A stretch of 64,000 nucleotides of DNA from Magnetococcales bacterium (GTDB lineage Bacteria; Pseudomonadota; Magnetococcia; Magnetococcales; Magnetaquicoccaceae): assembly GCA_015231755.1 (NCBI GenBank), contig JADGAZ010000008.1:1-64000 (forward strand). The letters are read 5' to 3'. Below the pieces are notes generated by a model. The model worked only from the letters and a program-made list of their open reading frames with translations. It had not been told where the DNA came from and did no database searches. Shown here piece by piece: positions 51,590 through 59,939 of the stretch; position 1 is the stretch's first letter; the number at the start of each line of letters is the position of its first letter. Position numbers and translations under genes: made by a program.

Positions 51590-53338
51590 ATGTATCTGGA
51601 TCACTTCGGCCTCCAAGGCTATCCATTCGCGCCCACACCCGACCCCGAACGATTTTTTCCCGGAGGGGGACGGGGGGATATCCTCAATGCCCTGCGCGCC
51701 GCCATTCTCGCCGACGAGGGATTCATCCAGCTCATCGCTCCCCCCGGATCGGGCAAGACCATGCTGTGCCGGGTATTGTGTCAACAACTCCCTCCAGCCA
51801 CCCACGCGGCCTTGCTGCTCAATCCCAATCTGCCCCCCGAGGCGTTGATCCCGGCGATTTTAGGGGAGTTCCGCTTTCCGGTGCCCAACCGCAACGATCC
51901 TTTGTTGCTGCGTCAGACCCTGTTGAACCAACTGGCGCTGCTGCATCGCAACGGCACCCGCGCCCTGCTGTTGATCGACGAGGCCCATGCCATGCCCCTG
52001 GCCACCCTGGAAGAACTGCGTCTGCTGGGCAACATGGAAACCGGACGGGCCAAATTGTTGCAGGTGATCCTGTTCGCCCAACCCGTGTTTGAACAAAACC
52101 TGCAATCCGTGCCGAACCATCCGTTTCTGGATCGGGTCACGACCCGGCTCACCCTCGAACCCCTGACAGCACCGGAGACCGCGCATTATCTCAATGCCCG
52201 GCTGCAATCCGCCGGATTCCAGGGCAAACGGATTTTCACCCCCATGGCGGCATGGAGCGTTCATCTGGCCTCTTCCGGCTGTCTGCACCGGATCAACCGG
52301 TTGGCCAACCGGGCCTTGCAACGGGCCTGCGCCGACTCTTCACGGGTGGTGAAGATGCGTCACGCCCTCTGGGCCGCACGCCAGGATTCCACCCATCGTC
52401 CAATCTCACGCCGGTTTCGCCCGGTGCTGGCGACCGCCGGCGTGGTGACGCTGCTGGCTGCCGGGGTGTCGTCCCATCCCTGGACCAGCCTGTCTTTGTC
52501 CCTGCCCTCCCCCATGGCTCTGATGGCCGAACGCACAATCCAACCCCAGGTGGCCGAACGCAAAGTCGAACCTGAGCGCACAATCCAACCCCAGGTAGCC
52601 GAACGCAAGATCGAGCCTGAGCGCACAATCCAACCCCAGGTGGCCGAACGCAAAATCGAACCTGAGCGCACAATCCAACCCCAGATGGCCGAACGCAAAA
52701 TCGAGCCTGAGCGCACAATCCAACCCCAGATGGCCGAACGCAAACCCGATCCCCAGGCGCTTCCCTCTCCACTCCCCCGCGCCCCGGAACCGGTCGTGGC
52801 CATGGTCGCTCCCCAACCCGAAACCAAACCTCCGGCCCCCCTGGCGGACCCCACCCCGGAGGAAAAAACGGTTGCGGTTCCGGATGAAGTTCTGTTTCTG
52901 GCGGATGCTTCCGGGAAACCCGACCCGGCTGACCAGACTCCGGCCTCTTCCACGCTCAACGGTGTGCCCTATCTCAAGCCCAACGATCCTTTAAAGGAGG
53001 CCATTCTTGCTTCCCATCGCTGGTTGGAGCAGAGCAACGACCAACATCACACCATTCAATTGGTCCAGTTGCGCCACGAAAACGGCTTGCAGAATCTGGC
53101 CGACAAATTGGCCGCGATCCAGCCGTCTCCGGGGCCGATGGAGTTGAAGCTGTTTCGTCTCAAGGACAACTCCTTGTTGATCCATCTGAACGAATGTCCC
53201 ACCGCGGTGGCGTGCGAGGCGTTGATGAATCGTCTGCCCCTCTCCTTGAGATCCAGCCATCCCAGCGTGCGTTCTCTGGCGCGGCTCAAGACCACGGTGC
53301 AAAAACTGGCGTTGATCCCGCCGGTTCAAGCCGGATGA
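51590..53338 (+). CDS. ExeA/MshM-like AAA ATPase with transmembrane segment and SPOR-like domain
   Basis: 582 residues, GGAGAAGGG 9 bases before the ATG. It starts MYLDHFGLQGYPFAPTPDPERFF, the ExeA/GspA/MshM signature. Walker A is GSGKT (53-57) and Walker B LLLIDEAH. A membrane helix (FRPVLATAGVVTLLAAGV) near residue 285 follows the ATPase domain. Then come five 15-residue repeats (ERTIQPQVAERKVEP) at 314-388, a proline-rich spacer, and a C-terminal SPOR-like domain (HTIQLVQLRHENGLQNLADKL, then LKLFRLKDNSLLIHL). SPOR domains bind peptidoglycan bare of stem peptides. The protein would link cytoplasmic ATP use to the wall, as ExeA does for secretin assembly. Confidence 0.88.
   Translation: MYLDHFGLQGYPFAPTPDPERFFPGGGRGDILNALRAAILADEGFIQLIAPPGSGKTMLCRVLCQQLPPATHAALLLNPNLPPEALIPAILGEFRFPVPNRNDPLLLRQTLLNQLALLHRNGTRALLLIDEAHAMPLATLEELRLLGNMETGRAKLLQVILFAQPVFEQNLQSVPNHPFLDRVTTRLTLEPLTAPETAHYLNARLQSAGFQGKRIFTPMAAWSVHLASSGCLHRINRLANRALQRACADSSRVVKMRHALWAARQDSTHRPISRRFRPVLATAGVVTLLAAGVSSHPWTSLSLSLPSPMALMAERTIQPQVAERKVEPERTIQPQVAERKIEPERTIQPQVAERKIEPERTIQPQMAERKIEPERTIQPQMAERKPDPQALPSPLPRAPEPVVAMVAPQPETKPPAPLADPTPEEKTVAVPDEVLFLADASGKPDPADQTPASSTLNGVPYLKPNDPLKEAILASHRWLEQSNDQHHTIQLVQLRHENGLQNLADKLAAIQPSPGPMELKLFRLKDNSLLIHLNECPTAVACEALMNRLPLSLRSSHPSVRSLARLKTTVQKLALIPPVQAG
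52529..52753. repeat. Five 45-base tandem repeats in the ATPase periplasmic linker
   Basis: Each unit codes for ERTIQPQ(V/M)AERK(V/I)EP. Units begin at 52529, 52574, 52619, 52664 and 52709 and differ by a few bases; the last ends in PDP. The pattern keeps the frame and would give a stiff charged spacer between membrane helix and SPOR domain. Confidence 0.92.
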
Positions 53339-53345
53339 CCCCACC

Positions 53346-55082
53346 ATGAAAGAAAAACGTCGCCTGGGTGAAATTCTGATCGGTGCGGAGATGCTCACCC
53401 AGGACCGGTTGACCATCGCTTTGGCCGAGCAGAAAAAAACCGGTGAATTGTTGGGTCGCATCATTGTACGGCTGGGATTTGTTCCGGAACCGGTGATGCA
53501 TGCGTTGTTGAGCCACATTCTGGATCAACCCGGCATCAATCTGGACCAGACCACCCTGGATCCACGCATCCTGAAGCTGGTACCCCGAAAACTGATCGAA
53601 CGCCACGACGTGATTCCGGTCCACTGGGACCGCAAAAGCACCACCTTGACCCTGGCCATGGCCGATACCCAGGACATGGCGGTCCTGGATAAAATTCAGG
53701 CCAACATCCACTCGGACATCACCCTCAAGACCATTCTGGCGGAACATTCCGCCATATCCCGCGCCATTCAAAGGGCCTACAGCACCGAAAACGTGCTGGA
53801 GCCTATCCTGCGGGAACTGGAAAACAGTTTCCAGGTCCTGGAGAGCCTCCCCCCGGAGCAGGCCGGACAGTTCAGCCCCGTCATGCGTCTGGTGGAGATG
53901 CTCCTGACCGACGGCGTTCAACGGGGTGCGTCGGAAATCCACATCGAACCGGAGGCGGGCAGTCTGCGGCTTCGCTATCGTATCGACGGGGTCTTGTCGG
54001 AGATGCGGGAGCTGCATCGGGATCTGACCGCCGGAATCGTGATGCGCATCAAGACCCTGGCGGGCATCGACGCTCCGGATGTCTCCGCACGTGCGGAGGG
54101 CCGTTTCTCGTTGAAAGTCGCTTCCCGCATGATCGATTGCCGGGTTTTCCCGCAACCGGTCACCCATGGCGACAATCTGCTGGTGCGCCTGCGGGACCGC
54201 AACCCGGAACCCCTCTCCCTGGAAAGCCTGGGACTCTCCCGGCATACCCAGTCCATCCTCATGGAGATGATGGCCAAACCCGCAGGAATCATTCTGGCCA
54301 CCGGCCCCAAGGGCAGCGGCAAAACCACCACCCTCTACGCCATGCTGGCCTTTCTCAACCACGAACAACGCCACATCATGACCCTGGAAGAGAGCCTGGC
54401 CTATCCCATGGCCATGGTGCGACAACAGATGATCGATGGGGAAAAGCATCCGGAGAACATTTCGGAAAACATTCCGGAAAAACATGCGGAATGGGCCTCA
54501 ACGTTCGATTCCGTATTGCGTCAAGGATCGGATATTCTGCTGCTGGACGAAATCCGCAATCCCGCAACCGCCCGCATGGTGTTGCGCGCCGCCATGACCG
54601 GGCATCAGGTCTTCAGCACCGTGCAGGCCACCTCGGCCCTTGCGGCGTTCCAGGGATTGTTCGCTCTGGGCATTCCGGGTACGACCCTGGCCGGAAATCT
54701 CACCGGGATCATGGGTCAACGGCTGGTGCGTCGACTCTGTTCCCACTGCAAACAGCCCCATCAGCCCGATCCCCGGGAACAACGCCTGTTGGGACTCGGA
54801 CCCGACGATCGCGCCACCCGTATCTTTGTGGCTGCCGGGTGTGAACGGTGTCACGGAATCGGCTTCAAGGGACAGGTGGCCATCATGGAAGCCCTCCTCA
54901 TCGATGATGATGGCGATCTGTTGATCGAACAAAACCAGACCCGCACCGCTTGGCTCTCCCTGGCCCGCAATCAGGGATTCATCCCCATGGCCGACGAGGG
55001 AATCCGTCGGGTGCTGACGGGAGAGACCAGCCTGGATGAAATTCGCCGGGTGCTGGATCTGTCCAGGAGAATGATCGGATAA
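53346..55082 (+). CDS. Divergent GspE/MshE-type secretion ATPase
   Basis: 578 residues, 7 bases after the previous stop. N-terminal GspE_N domains (RRLGEILIGAEMLTQDRLTIALAEQ) precede the ATPase core. Walker A is GPKGSGKTT (320-328). Walker B is DILLLDEIRN (396-405), with D401-E402 where most relatives have GE. The Asp box is TLEES (346-350) rather than TIEDP, and the His box TVQATS (425-430) replaces the usual TLHTNDA. A 20-residue Glu/His-rich insert (EKHPENISENIPEKHAEW) sits before Walker B. The C-terminal zinc site is kept (CSHC, CERCHG). It should power pseudopilus or pilus assembly, but the box changes may alter its rate or make it regulatory. Confidence 0.87.
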   Translation: MKEKRRLGEILIGAEMLTQDRLTIALAEQKKTGELLGRIIVRLGFVPEPVMHALLSHILDQPGINLDQTTLDPRILKLVPRKLIERHDVIPVHWDRKSTTLTLAMADTQDMAVLDKIQANIHSDITLKTILAEHSAISRAIQRAYSTENVLEPILRELENSFQVLESLPPEQAGQFSPVMRLVEMLLTDGVQRGASEIHIEPEAGSLRLRYRIDGVLSEMRELHRDLTAGIVMRIKTLAGIDAPDVSARAEGRFSLKVASRMIDCRVFPQPVTHGDNLLVRLRDRNPEPLSLESLGLSRHTQSILMEMMAKPAGIILATGPKGSGKTTTLYAMLAFLNHEQRHIMTLEESLAYPMAMVRQQMIDGEKHPENISENIPEKHAEWASTFDSVLRQGSDILLLDEIRNPATARMVLRAAMTGHQVFSTVQATSALAAFQGLFALGIPGTTLAGNLTGIMGQRLVRRLCSHCKQPHQPDPREQRLLGLGPDDRATRIFVAAGCERCHGIGFKGQVAIMEALLIDDDGDLLIEQNQTRTAWLSLARNQGFIPMADEGIRRVLTGETSLDEIRRVLDLSRRMIG

Positions 55083-55108
55083 TCCAATCTTCCCATTTAA
55101 AGATTCCA

Positions 55109-55124
55109 TGGCCTGTTTCTTGCT
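55109..55124 (+). promoter_or_regulatory. Sigma-54-type promoter of the second ExeA/SPOR gene
   Basis: TGGCCTGTTTCTTGCT keeps the -24 GG and -12 GC at ten-base separation, 77 bases before the ATG at 55201. It matches the promoter at 51506 in 13 of 16 bases. Confidence 0.7.
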
Positions 55125-55200
55125 CTAGAATGATCAACCCGCATCACGTTCAGAAGTGACGGGGTTATTGGATCGTCACCCGCCGATTGGGAAGAATACC

Positions 55201-56787
55201 ATGTATTTGGATCACTTCGGATTCCACGCTCCTCCCTTTGCCATCACCCCGGATACGGAACTCTTTTTCGCCGGTGGAGAGCGGGGGGCGATTCTGGAAC
55301 AACTGCTCCAGGCCATCCAGGCCGGAGAAGGATTCATCAAAGTCGTAGGGGAAGTCGGCAGCGGCAAGACCCTGCTGTGTCGATTGTTGTGCCGCAAGCT
55401 TCCGTCCACCACGCGGGTGGCGTTGTTACTCAATCCCGGCATCCCCCCCGAAGAGTTGATCGGCGCCTTGCTGCGGGAATTCCGGCTTCCGCCCCTGCTC
55501 GAAGCCGGACAGGCGGCGCAACATCAAGCTTTGCTGGAATTTCTGGTCACCTTGCAACGCCAGGGAGAACAGGCGGTCATCATCGTGGAAGAGGCCCAAG
55601 GCCTGCCTCCCGCCACCTTGGAAGCCTTGCGTCTGATCAGCAACCTGGAAACCGAACAGGTCAAGTTGGCTCCCATTGTTCTCTTTGGGCAACCGGCGCT
55701 GGACCGGCTGTTTCAAACCGGCCCCACCCGTCAAATTCTTGAACGAATCACCACCCATCTGACCCTGCCCCCCCTCTCCCTTGACGATACCGAAAAGTAT
55801 TTGCGTAACCGGTTGCACACCACCGGATACCGGGGACCGACGCTTTTTTCTCCCGGCGCGGTGCGCTGCATCCACCGGGCGGCCCAGGGGGCCATGCGTC
55901 AGATCAATCTGCTGGCGGAAAAAGCTCTCGTTCAGGCCTCGCGCCAAGGTGCGCATCTCATCTCCAGCCGGCATGTGCAACAGGGAATCTCCACCTGTGA
56001 ATTCGCCACCCGGGTCACATCCTGGCACCGTCCCGCTTTGGTCGCCGGGGGTATGGCGGCCCTGCTGGCGGGCAGCATGGCCATGCACTCCTGGGCGCTC
56101 AATGCGCCGCCGATCCTGCCCTCTTTGAGTTCGCTTCGGCCCGCCGCCATCGCTGTCGCGCAAAATCGACCCGATGACCCACCCGCCGAGGCCCGGATAC
56201 CGGAAAGTCAGCCGGATTCCCCGACCGCCAACAGTGGCACCCTGTTGACCCTGGCCAGAACCCTTTCCATCCTGCCATCCCGTCAACTGGTCAGTCACAC
56301 GGCATCGCTGTCCGAACCCCCTGTGGTTGCCCGGATTCCCCTGATCACCCCCATCAAACCCACCATCCGGGAGTTGGCCTCCATCCAGGAGAATCCGAAA
56401 AACGATTCGATGAGTGAAAGGGTCCGCGCCGCCCACCGTTGGCTGGAAGCGAGCCATGGCACCCGCTACACCATTCAATTGATCCATCTGCGCAACGACA
56501 GCGGCATCAACACGCTGGACAAGTTCCTGGCCGCCGCGCAGCCGGACCTGAATGCCCGGAAACTGAAAATTTTCCGCCTGCGCAATCAAAGATTGATGGT
56601 CTACTTGGGCGAATTCGACAATGAAACCGACGCCCAAGAGGCTTTGCAACGCCTGCCGCAGACGCTGCGTTCCGGCAACCCCCGGGTGTTGCCCCTGGAC
56701 CGGGTCAAAACCCTGGTCCGTAACCATACCCGACCCGATGGATGTCAGCCTGGGCAGGAGAACAGCTCATGCGTTCCCGCCGCCTGA
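55201..56787 (+). CDS. Second ExeA/MshM-like AAA ATPase with SPOR-like domain
   Basis: 528 residues, GGGAAG 7 bases before the ATG. Paralogue of the gene at 51590 over its whole length: MYLDHFGFHAPPFAITPDTELFF start, Walker A GSGKT (K56, the same residue number), Walker B VIIVEEAQ, a membrane segment (RPALVAGGMAALLAGSM) near 285, a proline-rich spacer, and a C-terminal SPOR-like domain (YTIQLIHLRNDSGINTLDKF, then LKIFRLRNQRLMVYLGEF). Walker B reads EEAQ instead of DEAH, a change that may weaken hydrolysis. The 45-base repeats are absent. The stop overlaps the next gene by 19 bases. Confidence 0.88.
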   Translation: MYLDHFGFHAPPFAITPDTELFFAGGERGAILEQLLQAIQAGEGFIKVVGEVGSGKTLLCRLLCRKLPSTTRVALLLNPGIPPEELIGALLREFRLPPLLEAGQAAQHQALLEFLVTLQRQGEQAVIIVEEAQGLPPATLEALRLISNLETEQVKLAPIVLFGQPALDRLFQTGPTRQILERITTHLTLPPLSLDDTEKYLRNRLHTTGYRGPTLFSPGAVRCIHRAAQGAMRQINLLAEKALVQASRQGAHLISSRHVQQGISTCEFATRVTSWHRPALVAGGMAALLAGSMAMHSWALNAPPILPSLSSLRPAAIAVAQNRPDDPPAEARIPESQPDSPTANSGTLLTLARTLSILPSRQLVSHTASLSEPPVVARIPLITPIKPTIRELASIQENPKNDSMSERVRAAHRWLEASHGTRYTIQLIHLRNDSGINTLDKFLAAAQPDLNARKLKIFRLRNQRLMVYLGEFDNETDAQEALQRLPQTLRSGNPRVLPLDRVKTLVRNHTRPDGCQPGQENSSCVPAA

Positions 56788-57257
56788 AAAACCGTCAAAC
56801 CCGAATGGGATTGGGGATTCTGCTGGGCTGCGCGCTGAATTTTTCCGCGGGGTCCGCCGCTGCGGATCCGTTTCCCCGGGAGATGGGGGACGACACGATT
56901 CCCCCATTGGTGGCACTGGTACCGTTTCTTCCGGAAAGCTCCGAGGCGGACACCCTGGCCCAGGGGACCTTCACGCTGGTGGCCACCCATGTTCCGGTGG
57001 ATGAACTGCTCCCCTCCCTGGCCCGGAAGGCGGGGCTAAATCTGGATCTGCCCCCGACGGTCCAGGGCAATGTGACCCTCAATCTCACCAACCGTCCCTT
57101 GAACGATCTTCTGGAGCAAATCGCCCAACAAACCGGAGCCCGGTTTCATATCCGTGACGGCAACACCCTGGCGGTCACACCGGGCAACCTGCTGGCAACA
57201 ACCCGGGACTCCGGGAGTTCACCCGACAAGGGCGGCTCCCAACGGTTGCGCCGATGA
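56769..57257 (+). CDS. Short periplasmic protein with a secretin/TonB N-terminal (STN) domain
   Basis: 162 residues from the ATG at 56769, supported by CAGGAG 8 bases upstream. A signal sequence (GLGILLGCALNFSAGSAAA) is followed by an STN domain: FTLVATHVPVDELLPSLARKAGLNLDLPPTVQGNVTLNLTNRPLNDLLEQIAQQTGARFHIRDGNTLAV. Such domains normally begin secretins (MshL, PilQ, GspD). Here the protein ends right after it, with no N-domains or secretin barrel. Either the secretin is encoded elsewhere and this is a free plug or adaptor, or it is a remnant. It overlaps both neighbours. Confidence 0.82.
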   Translation: MRSRRLKNRQTRMGLGILLGCALNFSAGSAAADPFPREMGDDTIPPLVALVPFLPESSEADTLAQGTFTLVATHVPVDELLPSLARKAGLNLDLPPTVQGNVTLNLTNRPLNDLLEQIAQQTGARFHIRDGNTLAVTPGNLLATTRDSGSSPDKGGSQRLRR

Positions 57258-58543
57258 GCCTGCTGCTCGACACGTTGCGCCGCGCCGAGGATCCCGGATC
57301 CGCGGATCCCGCCGCGCTCGAAGAGCCGATGGTATCCCTGCCCATGGATTTCACAGGGCTGGATCTGTACCGCATCGACGCGCCCGCCCGCTTCGCTCGC
57401 CCCGCCACAAGACAACCGGTCCGGATCGCGAACGGGCCGATCCGACTTTTCTACCCGGAAGTTTGTTCGCCCCACTCCCCCGCCCCGGTGGTCCAGGGAT
57501 GGCATCCGGTTGGTCGCGCCGCTTTGCTCCACGGGGTGTTTCTGGGGGCTTTCCTGCTGGCCTCCACGTTGAGCGATGAACCGGTGCGGGAGCGTTCCGG
57601 ACGATCCATCGATACCATCACCGAATCCCCGTCTTTGACCCTGGCCTGTTTCACCCAGTCCCCGTCCAAAGAGTCCAAAGAGTCCAGGGAGTCCCCGTCC
57701 AAAGAGTCCAGAAGGACATCTTCCACCGGATTGGCCCCCGTGGAACCTCAGTCCGCGCCCCCGGCCAGAACCCTCATGAAAATTCCGGAAAATCCGTCGG
57801 GTCCGGCATCGGCGCCGCTTCCGGCCCGGGTTCCGCTGATCAACGATTCCACCTTCACCCTGGCCTCGCTGCACAGCGTGAACCGCATCGAAGAGAGTCT
57901 CCCCGCATCCACCCTGACCACGCCCCATCGCCCGGCGCGGTATCTGTTTCTTTCCAACCGTCCCCCGGTGGTGGGTCAGGCCCGCAAGGCCTGGAACGCC
58001 GGAGATCCGACCGCGGCCAAACGTCACTATGAAAAACTGTTGAGTCAGGATCCGGTCAACCGCATCGCCCTGGCGGGATTGGCCGCCCTGGCCATCCGGG
58101 ATCAACAACCGGATCGGGCGCGGGTTTTGTATCAGGAGTTGTCCCGCATCGATCCCGGTTCGCCCCTGGCCTTGGCCGGACTGAGCGTCCTGGACCTGAA
58201 CGGCACCGACACCCAGGCCCTGGAACAACACCTGAAACGGCTGCCCCCATCCTCTCCCGACATTTGGCCGCTGCATTTTGCCCTGGGCACCAGACTGGCG
58301 AACCGACAGGAGTGGCTCAAAGCCCGGGACGCCTTCCGCAACGCCCTGAAACACGACCACACCAACCCGGACATTCACCACAATCTCGCCGTCGCCCTGG
58401 AGCGCACCGGAGAGCCTCGCGCCGCTTTGGAACACTATCGGGAGGCCTTGCGCACCTTGAGCGTGCGTGGATGGGCGGGTTTCGATCCCCATGCGATTCA
58501 ACGCCGCATCGCCATTCTGGCCCCCCGCCCCCCGGACGCTTGA
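57254..58543 (+). CDS. GspB/MshN-like membrane protein with TPR domain
   Basis: 429 residues; the start overlaps the STN gene stop as ATGA. The N-terminal SLLLDTLRRAE resembles the cytoplasmic start of GspB/ExeB proteins (SYILDALRKAE). A membrane segment follows (AALLHGVFLGAFLLAST, about residues 95-112), then a long low-complexity spacer with SPSKESKE repeats. Residues about 235-415 are TPR repeats (ARKAWNAGDPTAAKRHYEKLLSQDP, then WLKARDAFRNALKHDHTNPDIHHNLAVALERTGEPRAALEHYREAL). MshN of MSHA systems has this TM-TPR layout and partners the ExeA-like MshM. Last gene of the cluster; a 211-base gap without a clear terminator follows. Confidence 0.82.
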   Translation: MSLLLDTLRRAEDPGSADPAALEEPMVSLPMDFTGLDLYRIDAPARFARPATRQPVRIANGPIRLFYPEVCSPHSPAPVVQGWHPVGRAALLHGVFLGAFLLASTLSDEPVRERSGRSIDTITESPSLTLACFTQSPSKESKESRESPSKESRRTSSTGLAPVEPQSAPPARTLMKIPENPSGPASAPLPARVPLINDSTFTLASLHSVNRIEESLPASTLTTPHRPARYLFLSNRPPVVGQARKAWNAGDPTAAKRHYEKLLSQDPVNRIALAGLAALAIRDQQPDRARVLYQELSRIDPGSPLALAGLSVLDLNGTDTQALEQHLKRLPPSSPDIWPLHFALGTRLANRQEWLKARDAFRNALKHDHTNPDIHHNLAVALERTGEPRAALEHYREALRTLSVRGWAGFDPHAIQRRIAILAPRPPDA

Positions 58544-58754
58544 GGGGGAATTCTCCTTCTGAACCATTGGATTCCTGGAAATTTCCTCATCCCATGACGT
58601 AAACTGGTGAAAGGCTATCCTGTGACTGCGCCGCCAACCGATTGCCGGTTGTTTCATCGCCGGGTTGACAGCGTGGCAACCCCCAACGATTCGCGGGCAT
58701 GACCCTTTTGGTTGTCCGCAGTCCTTTTTCCCGCCATTGTGTCAGGAGTCGAGC

Positions 58755-59939
58755 ATGAAAAAACAGACCATCGCCGATCTGGATGTCGCCGGCAAACGGG
58801 TCTTCATTCGGGTGGATTTCAACATTCCCTTGGCCGCCGACGGCACCATCGGATCGGATGCCCGCATCCGCAAATCCCTGCCCACCATCCAGAAAGTGAT
58901 CGACGGCGGAGGACGGGCGATTCTGGCCTCCCATCTGGGCCGTCCCAAAAACGGGGTCGGCCCCTCCCTCAAACCCGTGGCCGAACGGCTCTCCGAACTG
59001 CTGGGCAAACCGGTTCCCCTGGCCCCGGACTGCATCGGACCCGAAGTGGAAGCCCTGGTGGCCAACCTGCCGCCGGGAGGGGTGATCCTGCTGGAAAACG
59101 TCCGCCTGCGCCCCGGTGAGGAGAAAAACGATCCCCAACTGGCGGATGACTTTGCCCGTCTGGCGGATCTGGTGGTCAACGACGCCTTCGGCACCGCCCA
59201 TCGTGCCCACGCTTCCAACGTCGGCGTGGCCCAGAGGGTGCCCCCGGCGGTGGCGGGACTGCTGATGGCCGATGAACTGGACTTTTTCCACCGGGCCATG
59301 ATCGCCCCCCAACGTCCGGTGGTGGCGCTCCTCGGTGGGTCCAAGGTTTCCACCAAGATCCAACTGATCGAATCCCTGCTCACCAAGATGGATACCATTC
59401 TGATCGGCGGGGCCATGGCCTTCACCTTTCTCGCCGCCCGGGGAGGGCAGGTGGGCGCCTCCCTGGTGGAACCCGACATGCTCGCCGTGGCCCAACAGGC
59501 GGAAGCCAAAGCCCAACAGGCGGGCGTGGAACTCCTGATGCCCGTGGACGCGGTGGTCTCCCAAAACAAAGATGGCAGCTCCGCAACCCGCGTGGTCCCG
59601 GCGGACCAGATCCCCGAGGGCTGGATGGGTCTGGATGTGGGACCGGAAACCGTGCGTCTGTTCGCCGAACGGCTCAGCCGCGCCGCCACCGTGGTGTGGA
59701 ACGGCCCCGTGGGAGTGTTCGAGATTCCGGCCTTCGCCGCAGGCACCCTGGCTTTGGCCCATCACATCGCCAATGGTCAGGCCCTCTCGGTGACCGGGGG
59801 CGGGGATACCGAATCCGCCATCGCCAAGGCCGGCGTGGCGGAGCGCATCTCCCACATCTCCACCGGGGGCGGCGCCTTTCTGGAACTGCTGGAAGGCAAG
59901 GATCTCCCCGGCGTCTCCGTGCTGGCCGACGCCAAGTGA
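58755..59939 (+). CDS. pgk: Phosphoglycerate kinase
   Basis: 394 residues, AGGAG 7 bases before the ATG. Family motifs are KRVFIRVDFNIPL (substrate), LASHLGRPKNG, LLENVRLRPGEEKNDP, VALLGGSKVSTKIQLIESLL, WNGPVGVFEIPAFAAGT and the nucleotide site GGGDTESAI, with ISTGGGAFLELLEGKDLPGV at the end. It makes ATP from 1,3-bisphosphoglycerate in glycolysis. Its stop overlaps the GTG of the next gene. A TTGACA lies at 58665 but its -10 is weak. Confidence 0.96.
   Translation: MKKQTIADLDVAGKRVFIRVDFNIPLAADGTIGSDARIRKSLPTIQKVIDGGGRAILASHLGRPKNGVGPSLKPVAERLSELLGKPVPLAPDCIGPEVEALVANLPPGGVILLENVRLRPGEEKNDPQLADDFARLADLVVNDAFGTAHRAHASNVGVAQRVPPAVAGLLMADELDFFHRAMIAPQRPVVALLGGSKVSTKIQLIESLLTKMDTILIGGAMAFTFLAARGGQVGASLVEPDMLAVAQQAEAKAQQAGVELLMPVDAVVSQNKDGSSATRVVPADQIPEGWMGLDVGPETVRLFAERLSRAATVVWNGPVGVFEIPAFAAGTLALAHHIANGQALSVTGGGDTESAIAKAGVAERISHISTGGGAFLELLEGKDLPGVSVLADAK

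Noticed and set aside
52529-52753. Possible CRISPR array
   Set aside because: The repeats are contiguous 45-base units in frame within a protein, with no unique spacers.
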